This document shows positions 51,316-61,700 of a stretch of DNA of 64,000 nucleotides, piece by piece (the stretch's first letter is position 1; each line of letters starts with the position of its first letter). The notes below the pieces were generated by a model. The model did no database searches. It had not been told where the DNA came from and saw only the letters and a program-made list of their open reading frames with translations. The DNA lies in assembly GCF_018128065.1 (NCBI RefSeq), contig NZ_CP072359.1:744001-808000 (forward strand), read 5' to 3'. The translations under genes were made by a program, and so were the position numbers. This DNA is from Prevotella melaninogenica. Lineage in GTDB: Bacteria > Bacteroidota > Bacteroidia > Bacteroidales > Bacteroidaceae.

Positions 51316-54300
51316 ATGAACAAAAGAATTACTCTTAGTGCGTGGGTAGTAGCTGCTATGTTGGCTATGTCACCAATGGGTGCTGCTGCACAGACAGAGA
51401 TGTCTCCTACTGCTTCTACGCAGGTTTATGACCTTTCTAAACTTGGTGACCAGACTTTGCTAAAGCATTTTGCAGAGCTTATAAAGCAGGGACGTAAGTA
51501 TCCTACTGACGCTGACCTTAAAGCATGGGGTATCAAGGATGAGGTTGAGTTTATCCGTACCCACGTAAAGAAGCGTGCTATTGAGTCACGTGCTGACCGT
51601 CTTATCAAAGACACCTACGAGAATCGTAACCTCTTTATGAATATTCCTGGTGGTGCAGGTAAGAATCTCGGTGGTTATCCTTCAAGCACATTTGCTAATG
51701 ATAACTTTTCAATGTGGAACTATACCAACCTCTTCGGTGCATGGAACTATGGTTTGTTCCAAGCTCCAGGTTCATGGGCGGATGCTGCTCACCGTAACGG
51801 TACAAGCATCTTTGCTGGTATTAAGTTCTTCGATCATACAACAGGTGGTGCTGCAGATAGCTGGGAAAGCTTTATCATGCAAAAGGATGCTAACGGCAAG
51901 TTCCTTTATACACATCCGCTCATCAACTGTATGCGCTTCCTCGGTTTTGATGGTATTAATTATAACTGGGAGAGCACAAGCAATTATACAAAGGCAGACA
52001 ATATCGCATTCCATCAAGAGCTTTATCAGATAGCGAAAGAAGAAGGATTTGATGACTTCAAGGTCATGTACTATACGAATAGCTCAAGATTGACTCAGCA
52101 TAATTCTGATCATATATGGGGACCAAGAAAGGATAAGCGAATCTCCGAATTAATGTTAAATTATTCAAATAATGACTTCAGTTGGTATATGGACAGCTCT
52201 GTAAAGGAAGCTGAAAGAACGATGGGTTCTGCTGACGGGCTTTATGCAGGTGTATGGATTGTAACCATGAACAGAGGATGGAGCAGACTTAACAAGAATG
52301 AGGATGCTAAGCGTTGTGGTATCTGTCTTTGGGGTGAGCATGCTGAAAGTCGTTTCTGGAGCTACAATACAGGTGGTGACGCAATGGAGCGTATGAGTAA
52401 CTATCAGGCATCTCTTGAGCGTGCTTTCTCTGGTGGTAATCGTAACCCATTGTCTCGTCCTGCAATCAGTGACACTGGTAACGAAATGGAGGCACAGGGT
52501 AGCACACCCGCATTGAGCAAGTTCGCTGGTCTTGCATCTTGGATTCCAGAGCGTACTGCTATCTCTGGTAACCTTCCATTCGCGACCCACTTTAATATGG
52601 GTAATGGTGATCGCTACAACTATAAGGGTAAGAGAACAGCTGGTTCATGGTATAATATGAGTAGCCAGGACGTTGTTCCAACTTATCGTTGGATGGTTGT
52701 TAACGAGAATACGGAAACTGCAAGTACTGCAGTACAGCCTTCATTGACAAATGAGGATGCTTACACGGGTGGCGCTTGTCTGCGTCTGAAGGGTGTAAAC
52801 AATGCCAATGGTACAGACGTCATTCTCTTTAAGACTAACCTAACTCCTTCAAAGGGTAAGGTGGTAGCAAAGGTGGCTATCAAGACTGGCAAAGAGGGTG
52901 AAACTGAGAGCAAACTCTCTCTCATCGTTCGTGTAAACGGTTCATGGAAGGCTTACGCACTGGGTGACACTGAGAACGCAAACTGGGCAGAGAAAAAGGT
53001 TGAGCTGAACGATATTACTGCTGGCCAGAAGATTGAGCGTATCGGTCTGCGTGTGAAGAACTCAGATGCTAACTATAACGTTCTCGTTGGTAAGATTGAG
53101 TTGAATGACGATGTACAGGCTACTCCTGCAGCTGTTAAGGATTTGACTATCCAGGTGAAGGAAGAGACAAAGTCTTCTCTCTCTGTTAAGGCAGTATGGG
53201 GAATTGATAAGGAGGTCGGTGACAAGCCGACTGTTTACAATGACGAGGCTAACATCGACCACTTCGAGATACTCTATAAGAATGGTGAGAATGGTAAGGT
53301 TTCTGAGGTAGGTCGTACTTCACAGTGGGCTACTTACATCCCTAACATCCAGTTCAAAGATGTTAATGACAAACCATTCATTGGTGTTCGTTCAGTAAGT
53401 ACCGACTTGAAGACTTATTCAAAGATACAGTGGGTTGCTGTTCCACGTGCTAACCAAAGCAAATTGCCAGAGCCTAAGAAGGAAGAGTATGGCAAGGTTG
53501 AACTTGACGAGTCTGCTGCTGGTGCTGAAACTGCAAGAAAGATTCGCTATGTAGAGAAATTCCAGACAGAAGGTGGTACCAAGAATATTGATTACACAGC
53601 AAAGGGACCCGCAGGAAACAAGGAAAACTATGTTGATGCAACTGATCAGGTATTGGAAGTTAAACAGGGTACTACTGTTACTGTTAAGATTAAGGGTCAT
53701 GAAGCATTTGATGGCATAGATCACAGCCATGATGACCTCCGCTACTGTATGGGTAAGGCGTGGATGGACTTGAATGGTGATTACCAGTTTAATCCTGATA
53801 AAATAACAGAAAATAAAGAAGCTGGTGAGTGTATCTTGTTCTTCGGAAAGGTTCGTGCAGGATCTCCTGAACAAGTTCAGCAGCTGAATGAATACACATT
53901 CAAAGTGCCTGATGATGCTAAGCCAGGTAAGAGCCGTATCCGTCTCGTATTCTGTGATGCATGGTTCCAGGGTGGTTTAACACCAACAGGTAAGTTTAAC
54001 AAGGGCTTCGCTATTGACTTCGGTGTAACCATCACAGGTACAAATCCAGGTCGTGGTGCTAAGGCTGATACTCACGATAAGGGTGAAGCTGAACAGCCAG
54101 AGATGCTCGAGGGCGGTTCTACTAACATCGCATCAGCTGGTGTAGGTGCTGCTTCACAGCTCACAGTTGCTGGTGGTAAGGTAATCTTCGAGAATGTTGA
54201 GCGTGCATGGGTATTCTCTGTTGATGGTCAGACTGTGAAGAGCTTGGTTAATCCAAAGTCTTTCAACACAAATGAGTTGCCAGCAGGTGTTTACCTCGTT

Positions 54301-54351
54301 AAGATGCAGAACAATAATGTTATCCGTACACAGAAAGTTACTATTAAGTAA
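51316..54351 (+). CDS. GH85-like endo-beta-N-acetylglucosaminidase 1, secreted
   Basis: Would cleave the GlcNAc-GlcNAc core of N-glycans. 1011 aa with signal peptide ending GAAA-Q. The GH85-like barrel spans about 100-480: FSMWNYTNLFGAWNYGLFQA, AHRNGTSIFAGI, and the catalytic Asn/Glu pair in DGINYNWES (Asn217, Glu219). Beta-sandwich regions follow (480-700). A GEVED-like domain lies at about 755-905 (MGKAWMDLNGDYQFNPDK). A C-terminal sorting tail (VFSVDGQTVKSLVN, GVYLVKMQNNNVI) suggests type IX secretion or surface attachment. Among the three tandem GH85-like genes it is the most diverged. Confidence 0.8.
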   Translation: MNKRITLSAWVVAAMLAMSPMGAAAQTEMSPTASTQVYDLSKLGDQTLLKHFAELIKQGRKYPTDADLKAWGIKDEVEFIRTHVKKRAIESRADRLIKDTYENRNLFMNIPGGAGKNLGGYPSSTFANDNFSMWNYTNLFGAWNYGLFQAPGSWADAAHRNGTSIFAGIKFFDHTTGGAADSWESFIMQKDANGKFLYTHPLINCMRFLGFDGINYNWESTSNYTKADNIAFHQELYQIAKEEGFDDFKVMYYTNSSRLTQHNSDHIWGPRKDKRISELMLNYSNNDFSWYMDSSVKEAERTMGSADGLYAGVWIVTMNRGWSRLNKNEDAKRCGICLWGEHAESRFWSYNTGGDAMERMSNYQASLERAFSGGNRNPLSRPAISDTGNEMEAQGSTPALSKFAGLASWIPERTAISGNLPFATHFNMGNGDRYNYKGKRTAGSWYNMSSQDVVPTYRWMVVNENTETASTAVQPSLTNEDAYTGGACLRLKGVNNANGTDVILFKTNLTPSKGKVVAKVAIKTGKEGETESKLSLIVRVNGSWKAYALGDTENANWAEKKVELNDITAGQKIERIGLRVKNSDANYNVLVGKIELNDDVQATPAAVKDLTIQVKEETKSSLSVKAVWGIDKEVGDKPTVYNDEANIDHFEILYKNGENGKVSEVGRTSQWATYIPNIQFKDVNDKPFIGVRSVSTDLKTYSKIQWVAVPRANQSKLPEPKKEEYGKVELDESAAGAETARKIRYVEKFQTEGGTKNIDYTAKGPAGNKENYVDATDQVLEVKQGTTVTVKIKGHEAFDGIDHSHDDLRYCMGKAWMDLNGDYQFNPDKITENKEAGECILFFGKVRAGSPEQVQQLNEYTFKVPDDAKPGKSRIRLVFCDAWFQGGLTPTGKFNKGFAIDFGVTITGTNPGRGAKADTHDKGEAEQPEMLEGGSTNIASAGVGAASQLTVAGGKVIFENVERAWVFSVDGQTVKSLVNPKSFNTNELPAGVYLVKMQNNNVIRTQKVTIK

Positions 54352-54743
54352 TAAGTAATCTCTTAAGAATAAGGTTATCTGGCTTGATTTCATCGAGTCG
54401 GGTAACCTTGTTCCGCTTTTATAGGTAAAGTTTTTAGCTGTCTTTTAACAACTAATTACTCATAGCCAAGCTACATTTTGAAAAGTTATAAGGCATCAAC
54501 ACGAGTGGTGTTTACCATTAGCACAACACGTGCGGGGCGTTAGCACATCAGATGAAGACGGTAAGAGGAATTCATTAGGATTACGTTGTAAGTCAATAGT
54601 GAATAACTCATGTGGGAAATAAGAGCAGACAGCACTGCTTTAGAATCTTGTCCTTGGACATAAGCTATACTCCTTAAAGGGAGAAAGCAGGTATAAGTCG
54701 TAATTAGATTTACAATTATTCAATAACAAAACCCAAATCAATT
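54352..54743. other. Intergenic between GH85 genes 1 and 2
   Basis: A hairpin AAGGTTA-C / GGTAACCTT (54372-54409) follows gene 1. ACACGTGCGGGGCGTTAGCACAT (54520-54550) is an E-box-like string with relatives at 45155-45195 and 21800. No gene. The 393-bp gap leaves room for a separate promoter, but none is clear. Confidence 0.5.
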
Positions 54744-57700
54744 ATGAGAAGAATTCATTTACTTCTTTTTGGTTGCTGCCTGATTCCATCTACTTTGATG
54801 GCGCAGGAACTTAAGAGCAACTATATTCAGTGGGGCTTTGAATCTCTGCAGTTTCCAAACAAACTTCGCAGTTGGTCAAAGTCTAACCCTAAAATCAATG
54901 ATGATGATAACTTCTTCATCTCTCGTGTAAAACCAAAGCAGCGTTTCCGTTACGAAGGAACACAGGTTCGTACGGACCTTACAGAGACAAACGACAAGAA
55001 GCTCCTTGCTTGGCTGCCATGGAACGTGCCAAGTAAGAACGCTCTCCCTGATGGTGTCTTCGACTCTGAGGTATTCTCAATGTGGCCTTACGTAACTCAC
55101 TGGGGTGACTGGAACTGCGGCTTAGGTCGTATTCCTGCAGCTTTGTTGGACGTTGCACATAAGAATGGTGTAGCTGTATCTTCTGTTGCTGGTATTCCTG
55201 ATGGTCAGCTTAAAGGTGAGTGGAGTAGATCACTGACTACACTCGCAGGTTCTGATATTCAGACTGTAGCTGACTATATGAAGTACTACGGTTATGACGG
55301 TTTCGGTTATAACTCTGAGTTTTCTGAGTATTATACTGCAGGTCGTGTTACAAAAGCAGTTAGAGATTTCCACGTAAAACTCAACAAAGCAATCAGACCT
55401 TATAATCCTATTTTTGAAAATATTTGGTATGATGGTACTAATGATCAAGGTCGTGTTACTTTCGACCAAGGTCTGGGCGATCATAACAAGACTATCTTCG
55501 GTGAAAGTGGTAGCGAGGCTGCAGACCTTTTCTTCAACTATAACTGGAACCGTTCTTGGTTATTGGAGAATTCAGTAGCTAAGGCTGAGGAACTTCACCG
55601 TAACCCATTGGACCTCTACGCAGGTTTCAATATGCAGGGAGGCGAACCAAAAACATATAGTACTGTACGTTGGCCGCTTTTGAAGAAGTACCCAATCTCA
55701 ATCGGTCTTTGGGGTGCTCACTCACAGAACATGTTCTTTGAGAGTCGTGGTGAGAAGGGTAGTGACCCAGAGACACAGCAGCGTACTTATATGTTGCGTA
55801 CAGAACGTTGGTTCTCAAGCGGTTCACGTAACCCTGTTACTACTCCTGAGATTTCACACAGCATGCAGTACAATGCTGATAACACAGATTTCCACGGTAT
55901 GTCAGCTATGATGACCGCACGTAGTTCTATGTCTTGGGACTTGACACAGGAGCCATTGATTACTTACTTCAACCTCGGTAACGGTAAGTTCTTCAACTAT
56001 GGTGGTGTTCGTCAGAACGATCGCCCATGGGCTAACGTAGGTGTACAGGATTACTTGCCAACATGGCGTTGGTGGTTTGCAAGCAAGTTGCTCGGTCGTA
56101 CCGCGGCTGATGTTCCTGCAACTGGTCTTGATGCAGAGTTCGTATGGGACGATGCTTACATGGGTGGTTCTACTGTTCGTGTACATGGTTCTACTCCTAA
56201 GGAGTATCTCCACCTCTTCAAGACAAAGTATGCTTTGAAGACAGGCGACGTTATCACCTTCCGTTATAAGGTTAAGGGTGGTAAGGCTGATGCTTCTTTG
56301 GTATTCGCTACAGAAGATAATGTAAACGCAGAGAAGGCTTATCCAGTATTGACAACTGCTGATGAGGCTGATGAGGATAAGTGGGTTGAGAAGACTATCA
56401 CTGTTGGTGGCGACTTGAACGGTAAGACACTTGCACTCGTTGCACTCAAGATGGAGAATGCTGCCGACTTGAATCTCTACCTCGGTGAGTTCTCAATCGT
56501 TCGTGGTAGCTTCGATGCTCCAGCACAGCCAATCGATGTAAAGACAACCTTGTTGCACGCTGCAAAGAATGGCGTTGATGCTAAGATTATCTTCAACATG
56601 CCTAACACTAAGGCAAAGGGCGAGCCTTGCTACAACACAGACGTGAAGACTTCTCTCTTTAAGCTCTGGGCACAGCAGGAGGGCAAGGAGCCTATCCTCA
56701 TGGGTGTAACCACTTCATGGGCAGGTATGTTCTATTCTGTTCCTGTTGACCTCAAGGGTCAGGGCAAGGTTAAGTTCGGTGTGTCTGCAGTATCTCTTGA
56801 TATGAAGAAGGAAAGTGCTATCGCTTGGGGCGAGGATCACGAAATCTTCACAAACTATGACTACAACGACGAAATCAAGGCAGACAAGTCTGTGATTAAG
56901 CCAAACGAGGAGTTCACTATCGCTTATGTTGACCCACGTCACGAGGCTGGTAACTGGAAGATTGTTGATGGTTCTGGTAACGTCGTTGCTCAGGCAAACA
57001 ACGCTACAGAGATTAAGGTGACTGGCATTGCTAATGTAGGTTTCTATAACCTCATTCTCAATGGTAAGGTAGCTTCAACTTCTGGTCGTGTAGACAAGGA
57101 AGTAACTTACTCTAACTATGTTCAGATTACTTCTAATGCAGTAGGTGCTGTTCCTCACATCAATAAGCTGACAGCTGATGATAGCGAGACAAGCATTGAG
57201 GTTGTTGCCAATAAGGAGGTAACAATGAAGTACGAGGGTAAGAAGGCTGACGGTTCAGGCTCAAGAGGTGTTAAACTCCTTGAGAAACCAGTAGGTGTTA
57301 AGGTTTCTGAGCTCGGCTTTAATAATACAAGCAAGAACAATCAGGCTTGGTCACTCGCATTCTGGGTTAAGTTCAATGGCTTCACTGGTGGTACTCAGAT
57401 TGTAGATATGCGTCATCCTGGTACTGACTGGCCACAGAATAACTGGGGTTCTATGTGGACTACATACGATCCTAACACAGGTGTTTATGAGGTGACACTC
57501 CGTGAGAAGAATGCTGGTGGTGCTAAGGAGTACAAGCAGCGTTGGAAGGTTGACTTCGTTCCGGGTGCTTGGACACACTTCGTTTTGGCTATGGAAGGTA
57601 ACGGTACAGATACCAAGCCTATGGTTTATATCAATGGTAAGGCTGCTAAGGCTCATAACTGGGAGTATAATGGTCAGCAGGGCGATGGTCTTAATACAGC

Positions 57701-58496
57701 TCGTTTTGCAAACAATGCATGGTGGGAAGAGAATATTCTCGGTATTGGCTTTGGTCGTGCCGGAGCAGCTGCTATTAATGGTACTGTTGATGATGTTAAG
57801 TTCTTCGACAAGGCTATCTCTGAGGCTGAGGCTACAAAAACAATGATGTCTACAGCTACTACAGATGCAGGTATGAAGGCTTACTGGGACTTCGAGTCTG
57901 ATGCAGCTGCAGACCACTACTTCGCAAGTAAGGTTGGTACTGCTAAGATTGCTCACGGTGAGTTGAAGGCAGGTACTGGTGAGGGTGTTACAACGCTTGT
58001 TCCAGATGCTCCAACTTATGATGCTGGTAGTGCATTCGTTTCTGGTAATTTCCAAGTGACAACTACTGCAGAGTGGACAGCTAAGAAGGCTACTATCACT
58101 TCACAGTCAGGTAACGATCAGGCTGGTACAGCGAAGTTGAAGTATGCTAAGGCTGGTGACTATGAGGTTACATTGACCTTGACCAATGCTCACGGTTCTG
58201 ACACTCGTACCTTCAAGGTAATTAAGGTGAAGGCTGATCCAACAGGTATCAACGGCACTGAGGCTGCTGACATGAAGGTTTACGCTATCGACCGTGACGT
58301 ATTGTTTGATGTTGAGACACCGGGCAACTACCTTGTTCAGGTATTCTCTACCAATGGTCAGATGGTTGCAAGTAAGGCTGTTTCAGTGAATGGTGCAGAG
58401 TCTGTACGTCTCCATCTTGGTGTTCAGGGCGTTTACGTCGTGAATGTCAAGAAGGACGGTAAGACACTCCGTACAGTGAAATTTATCTGTAAGTAA
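54744..58496 (+). CDS. GH85-like endo-beta-N-acetylglucosaminidase 2 with LamG module
   Basis: 1250 aa. Signal peptide ends TLMA-Q. The catalytic barrel is at about 50-420: FSMWPYVTHWGDWNCGLGRI, AHKNGVAVSSVAG, and Asn190/Glu192 in DGFGYNSEFSEYY as the GH85 catalytic pair. Beta-sandwich modules follow to about 830. A LamG/concanavalin-like jelly roll lies at about 850-1040 (AWSLAFWVKFNGFTGGTQIV, GTVDDVKFFDKAISEAEA), likely to bind glycan. A PKD-like unit and a T9SS-type tail (LVQVFSTNGQMVASKAVSVN) end the protein. It shares architecture with enzyme 3, so the two arose by duplication. Confidence 0.82.
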   Translation: MRRIHLLLFGCCLIPSTLMAQELKSNYIQWGFESLQFPNKLRSWSKSNPKINDDDNFFISRVKPKQRFRYEGTQVRTDLTETNDKKLLAWLPWNVPSKNALPDGVFDSEVFSMWPYVTHWGDWNCGLGRIPAALLDVAHKNGVAVSSVAGIPDGQLKGEWSRSLTTLAGSDIQTVADYMKYYGYDGFGYNSEFSEYYTAGRVTKAVRDFHVKLNKAIRPYNPIFENIWYDGTNDQGRVTFDQGLGDHNKTIFGESGSEAADLFFNYNWNRSWLLENSVAKAEELHRNPLDLYAGFNMQGGEPKTYSTVRWPLLKKYPISIGLWGAHSQNMFFESRGEKGSDPETQQRTYMLRTERWFSSGSRNPVTTPEISHSMQYNADNTDFHGMSAMMTARSSMSWDLTQEPLITYFNLGNGKFFNYGGVRQNDRPWANVGVQDYLPTWRWWFASKLLGRTAADVPATGLDAEFVWDDAYMGGSTVRVHGSTPKEYLHLFKTKYALKTGDVITFRYKVKGGKADASLVFATEDNVNAEKAYPVLTTADEADEDKWVEKTITVGGDLNGKTLALVALKMENAADLNLYLGEFSIVRGSFDAPAQPIDVKTTLLHAAKNGVDAKIIFNMPNTKAKGEPCYNTDVKTSLFKLWAQQEGKEPILMGVTTSWAGMFYSVPVDLKGQGKVKFGVSAVSLDMKKESAIAWGEDHEIFTNYDYNDEIKADKSVIKPNEEFTIAYVDPRHEAGNWKIVDGSGNVVAQANNATEIKVTGIANVGFYNLILNGKVASTSGRVDKEVTYSNYVQITSNAVGAVPHINKLTADDSETSIEVVANKEVTMKYEGKKADGSGSRGVKLLEKPVGVKVSELGFNNTSKNNQAWSLAFWVKFNGFTGGTQIVDMRHPGTDWPQNNWGSMWTTYDPNTGVYEVTLREKNAGGAKEYKQRWKVDFVPGAWTHFVLAMEGNGTDTKPMVYINGKAAKAHNWEYNGQQGDGLNTARFANNAWWEENILGIGFGRAGAAAINGTVDDVKFFDKAISEAEATKTMMSTATTDAGMKAYWDFESDAAADHYFASKVGTAKIAHGELKAGTGEGVTTLVPDAPTYDAGSAFVSGNFQVTTTAEWTAKKATITSQSGNDQAGTAKLKYAKAGDYEVTLTLTNAHGSDTRTFKVIKVKADPTGINGTEAADMKVYAIDRDVLFDVETPGNYLVQVFSTNGQMVASKAVSVNGAESVRLHLGVQGVYVVNVKKDGKTLRTVKFICK

Positions 58497-58505
58497 ATAA
58501 TTCTG

Positions 58506-58541
58506 TAAGTGCTGGAAGGAGCTCTACTCCTCTGGCACTTA
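58506..58541 (+). terminator. Hairpin after GH85 gene 2
   Basis: TAAGTGC-TGGAAGGAG pairs with CTCCTCTGGCACTTA over a five-base loop, followed by T5. A likely terminator or processing stem. Confidence 0.65.
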
Positions 58542-58708
58542 TGTTTTTAACCTGATCTTATTGCTTATAAAAGCATCTAAACTTTGGGTACATAAAAGAA
58601 TTATAACTAAATAGCATTATTGCTAAACAGAAATAAACAAACCTTATATGGCTGTATGTGTATGGCTGTATATACCTAAAATCATTTATCAACTAAACAA
58701 TTATTATT

Positions 58709-61700
58709 ATGAAAAGGATTACTTTGTTTGCATCTTTGGCATTGGCGAGCTGTCTCAGCATGAGTGCACAGCGTACGCCAACACATCCATTGGACATCCA
58801 AGATGCTAAGTTTGAGAACCTGCCTAACTACCTTGAAGCATGGTTGAAAGGCGAGAAGAAGCAACCACAGGACGTCAGCGAGATTGACGACCAGTTCTTC
58901 ATCTCTCGTGTTCGTCCACTCGACCGTATCAAAGACGGCGACTATAAGGTACGTTCAGAGGTGAATAGCGAGCGTAAGATGTGTCTTTGGACACCGCTTG
59001 ACGACCCTACCTCTAAGTGGAAGGCTCTTCCTCGTTATTGCTTTGAGGGTGATAACTTCAGTTTGTGGTCATACATTGATATTCACGGAAACTGGACTTC
59101 ACCTTGGGTTCGTTCTACTGCAGGTCTGACTGACGTTGCTCATAAGAACGGTGTTACTGTGGGTTGTGTGATGTCTATCCCTTATGGTCAGACTGTTTAC
59201 CCAAGTGGTTGGACTTCTGATATCTACGGAAGAATATTGTACAAGCTTATCCAAAAGAAGGACGGTAAGTATATCTATGCAGAGCCATTGGTTCGTATGA
59301 TGAAATATTACGGTATCAATGGTATCGGTTTTAACTCTGAGTTCCGTACAAGCTCTACTGTTATGTCACAGTTGACCGAGTTCTTTGTTGCATGTCATAA
59401 GGAAGCAGAGGCTATCAAGTGGAAGTTTGAAGTACACTGGTATGATGGTACTTCAGATAATGGTTATATCCATTTTGATGGTGGTTTGGGAAACCATAAC
59501 CAGAAGATTTTCGGTAATAAGGACAATATTGCTACCGATATGCTCTTTGCTAACTACAACTGGGATGGCGAACTTTTGCGTCGTTCTGTAACTACAGCTA
59601 ATAGCTTAGGACGTAGCAGTTTCGACTATTATGCAGGCTTTGATATTCAAGGACGTGGCTTGAGGCAAGCAAGTTGGAGCGCACTGTTGAACAACAATAT
59701 CTCTATTGGTTTCTGGGGTGCTCACTCACAGAGTCTTATCCACCAGAGTGCAACAGACGATGGTACATCTGACATTGCTATTCAGAAGACTTATCTGAAG
59801 AAGCAGGAGCTTATCTTCAGTGGCGGTAACAACAACCCAGCTTTGTTGCCAGCTATCAACACTGATTGTAATTTGGCTAATGCAAGTTTGAAGAATTTCC
59901 ACGGTCTTGCAACTTTCCTTTCAGCGAAGTCCACTATCCAGCAGGTTCCATTCGTTTCACGTTTTAATCTTGGTAATGGTTTGAGCTTCCGTAAGGATGG
60001 TGAGGTTACTTTCGACCACAAGTGGTATAACCTCAATACACAGGACTATATGCCAACTTGGCGTTGGTGGATTACTGACCGCACCGATCAAGTGAATACT
60101 GGTAATATCAACGGTCTTGCAAAGGCAGAACTAACCTTTGATGATGCTTACTGGGGTGGCTCATGTCTGTCAATCTCTGGTCAGACTGACTTCTCACGAG
60201 TAAAGCTCTTCAAGACAATGCTTGAGGTAAAGCCTGATTATGAGTTCTCTGTTACCTATAAGACTGTCGCAGGCATGGATTCTCATGCTAAGTTCTTTGT
60301 TGCTTTGAAGGACCACGTTACCGAATACAAAGAGGTAGCATTGCCAGCTGTTGAGGCTGAAGGTAAGTGGAAGACCTTCACAGTAAAGGCTTCTGAACTC
60401 GGATTGGCTGCTGGTGATAAGGTTGCTATGATGGGTCTCGTTGTTGAGAAGACTCCTGCTAACTATGAGTTGCGTGTTGGTGAGATGGCTCTCCGTGACA
60501 ATGCGAAGAGCTTTGCTACTGTAGCTCCTACTATCAAGAAGGTTGAGATACTCCGTGGTCGTTACAATGCTTGCGACTTCAAGATGCAGTATGCTTCTAA
60601 GGAAGAGTCAGGATGGGATAAGACTTACAACGACGAGGTAGGTACATGGTATTATGAAATCTACTTCCAGCAGAAGGGACAGAAGCAGCAACTACTTACC
60701 GCTACTACTTCTTGGGCTGCCTATGTTGTAGATGCTCCAATGGTATCAGGTGCTGACAAACGCCAGTGCCGTTTCGGTGTACGTGCCGTTTCTCCTGATG
60801 GCAAGAAGGGTTCTGAGATTGTTTGGTCAGAGTATATGAATGTAGATTACAACCAGCCATTGAGCGATGTTGTTGCAGACCGTCCAGTTATTAAACCAAA
60901 CGAGGAGTTCACTCTCAAGTATTTGGACGAGATGGTTCCTGCTGCTAAGGAATGGAAGTTGCAGGATGCTGTTACAGGAACTGTTGCCGCACAAGCTGCA
61001 AGCGGTACAAGTGCTAAGCTTACGGTTGCTAAAGAAGGAACATACGACCTTGTTGTTGTTGATAGCAAGGGTCAGGAGACGATTGTACGTGGTAAGGTGA
61101 AGATTACACCAGAGGCTACAGGAGCTGTTCCTCAGATTAACAACATCACAGCTGACAAGACAACAGAGAAGACAGGGCAGAACGTAACTTACACTTACGA
61201 CGGTCGTCTCGGAGAGGGTAAGGCATCACGTGGTCTTGAAATCACCGACCCTAAGATGTTCCGCATCCCTGGTAATGTTCAGCAGGGTAAGTCTTATTCT
61301 TACGCGCTTTGGTTCAAGGCTGACAAGTTCAATCACGATAAGCAGGGTACGAACCTTATCAATAAGAACTCTATCCACGATAAGTGGCCTCACAATAACT
61401 GGGGCGACCTTTGGGTAACAATCCGTCCAGAGTGGCAGGGTCAAAGTAAGTTGCACAAAGCTAATGAAATCTCATTCAACACTATGGGTTGGACAGCTCA
61501 CGACAATCCTTACGAGGATGTGATGTCTACTGGTTATAACGTAACTCCTGGTGTTTGGAATCACATTGTGGTAACACATACTGATGGTAATATCCAGAAG
61601 ATTTACTTCAATGGTCGTCAGGTAGCAAGCCACAGCTTTGCAAACTCTAAGCGTCGTGAGGATGTTGCACAGACTGATACACGTATCGATGCTAATAAGG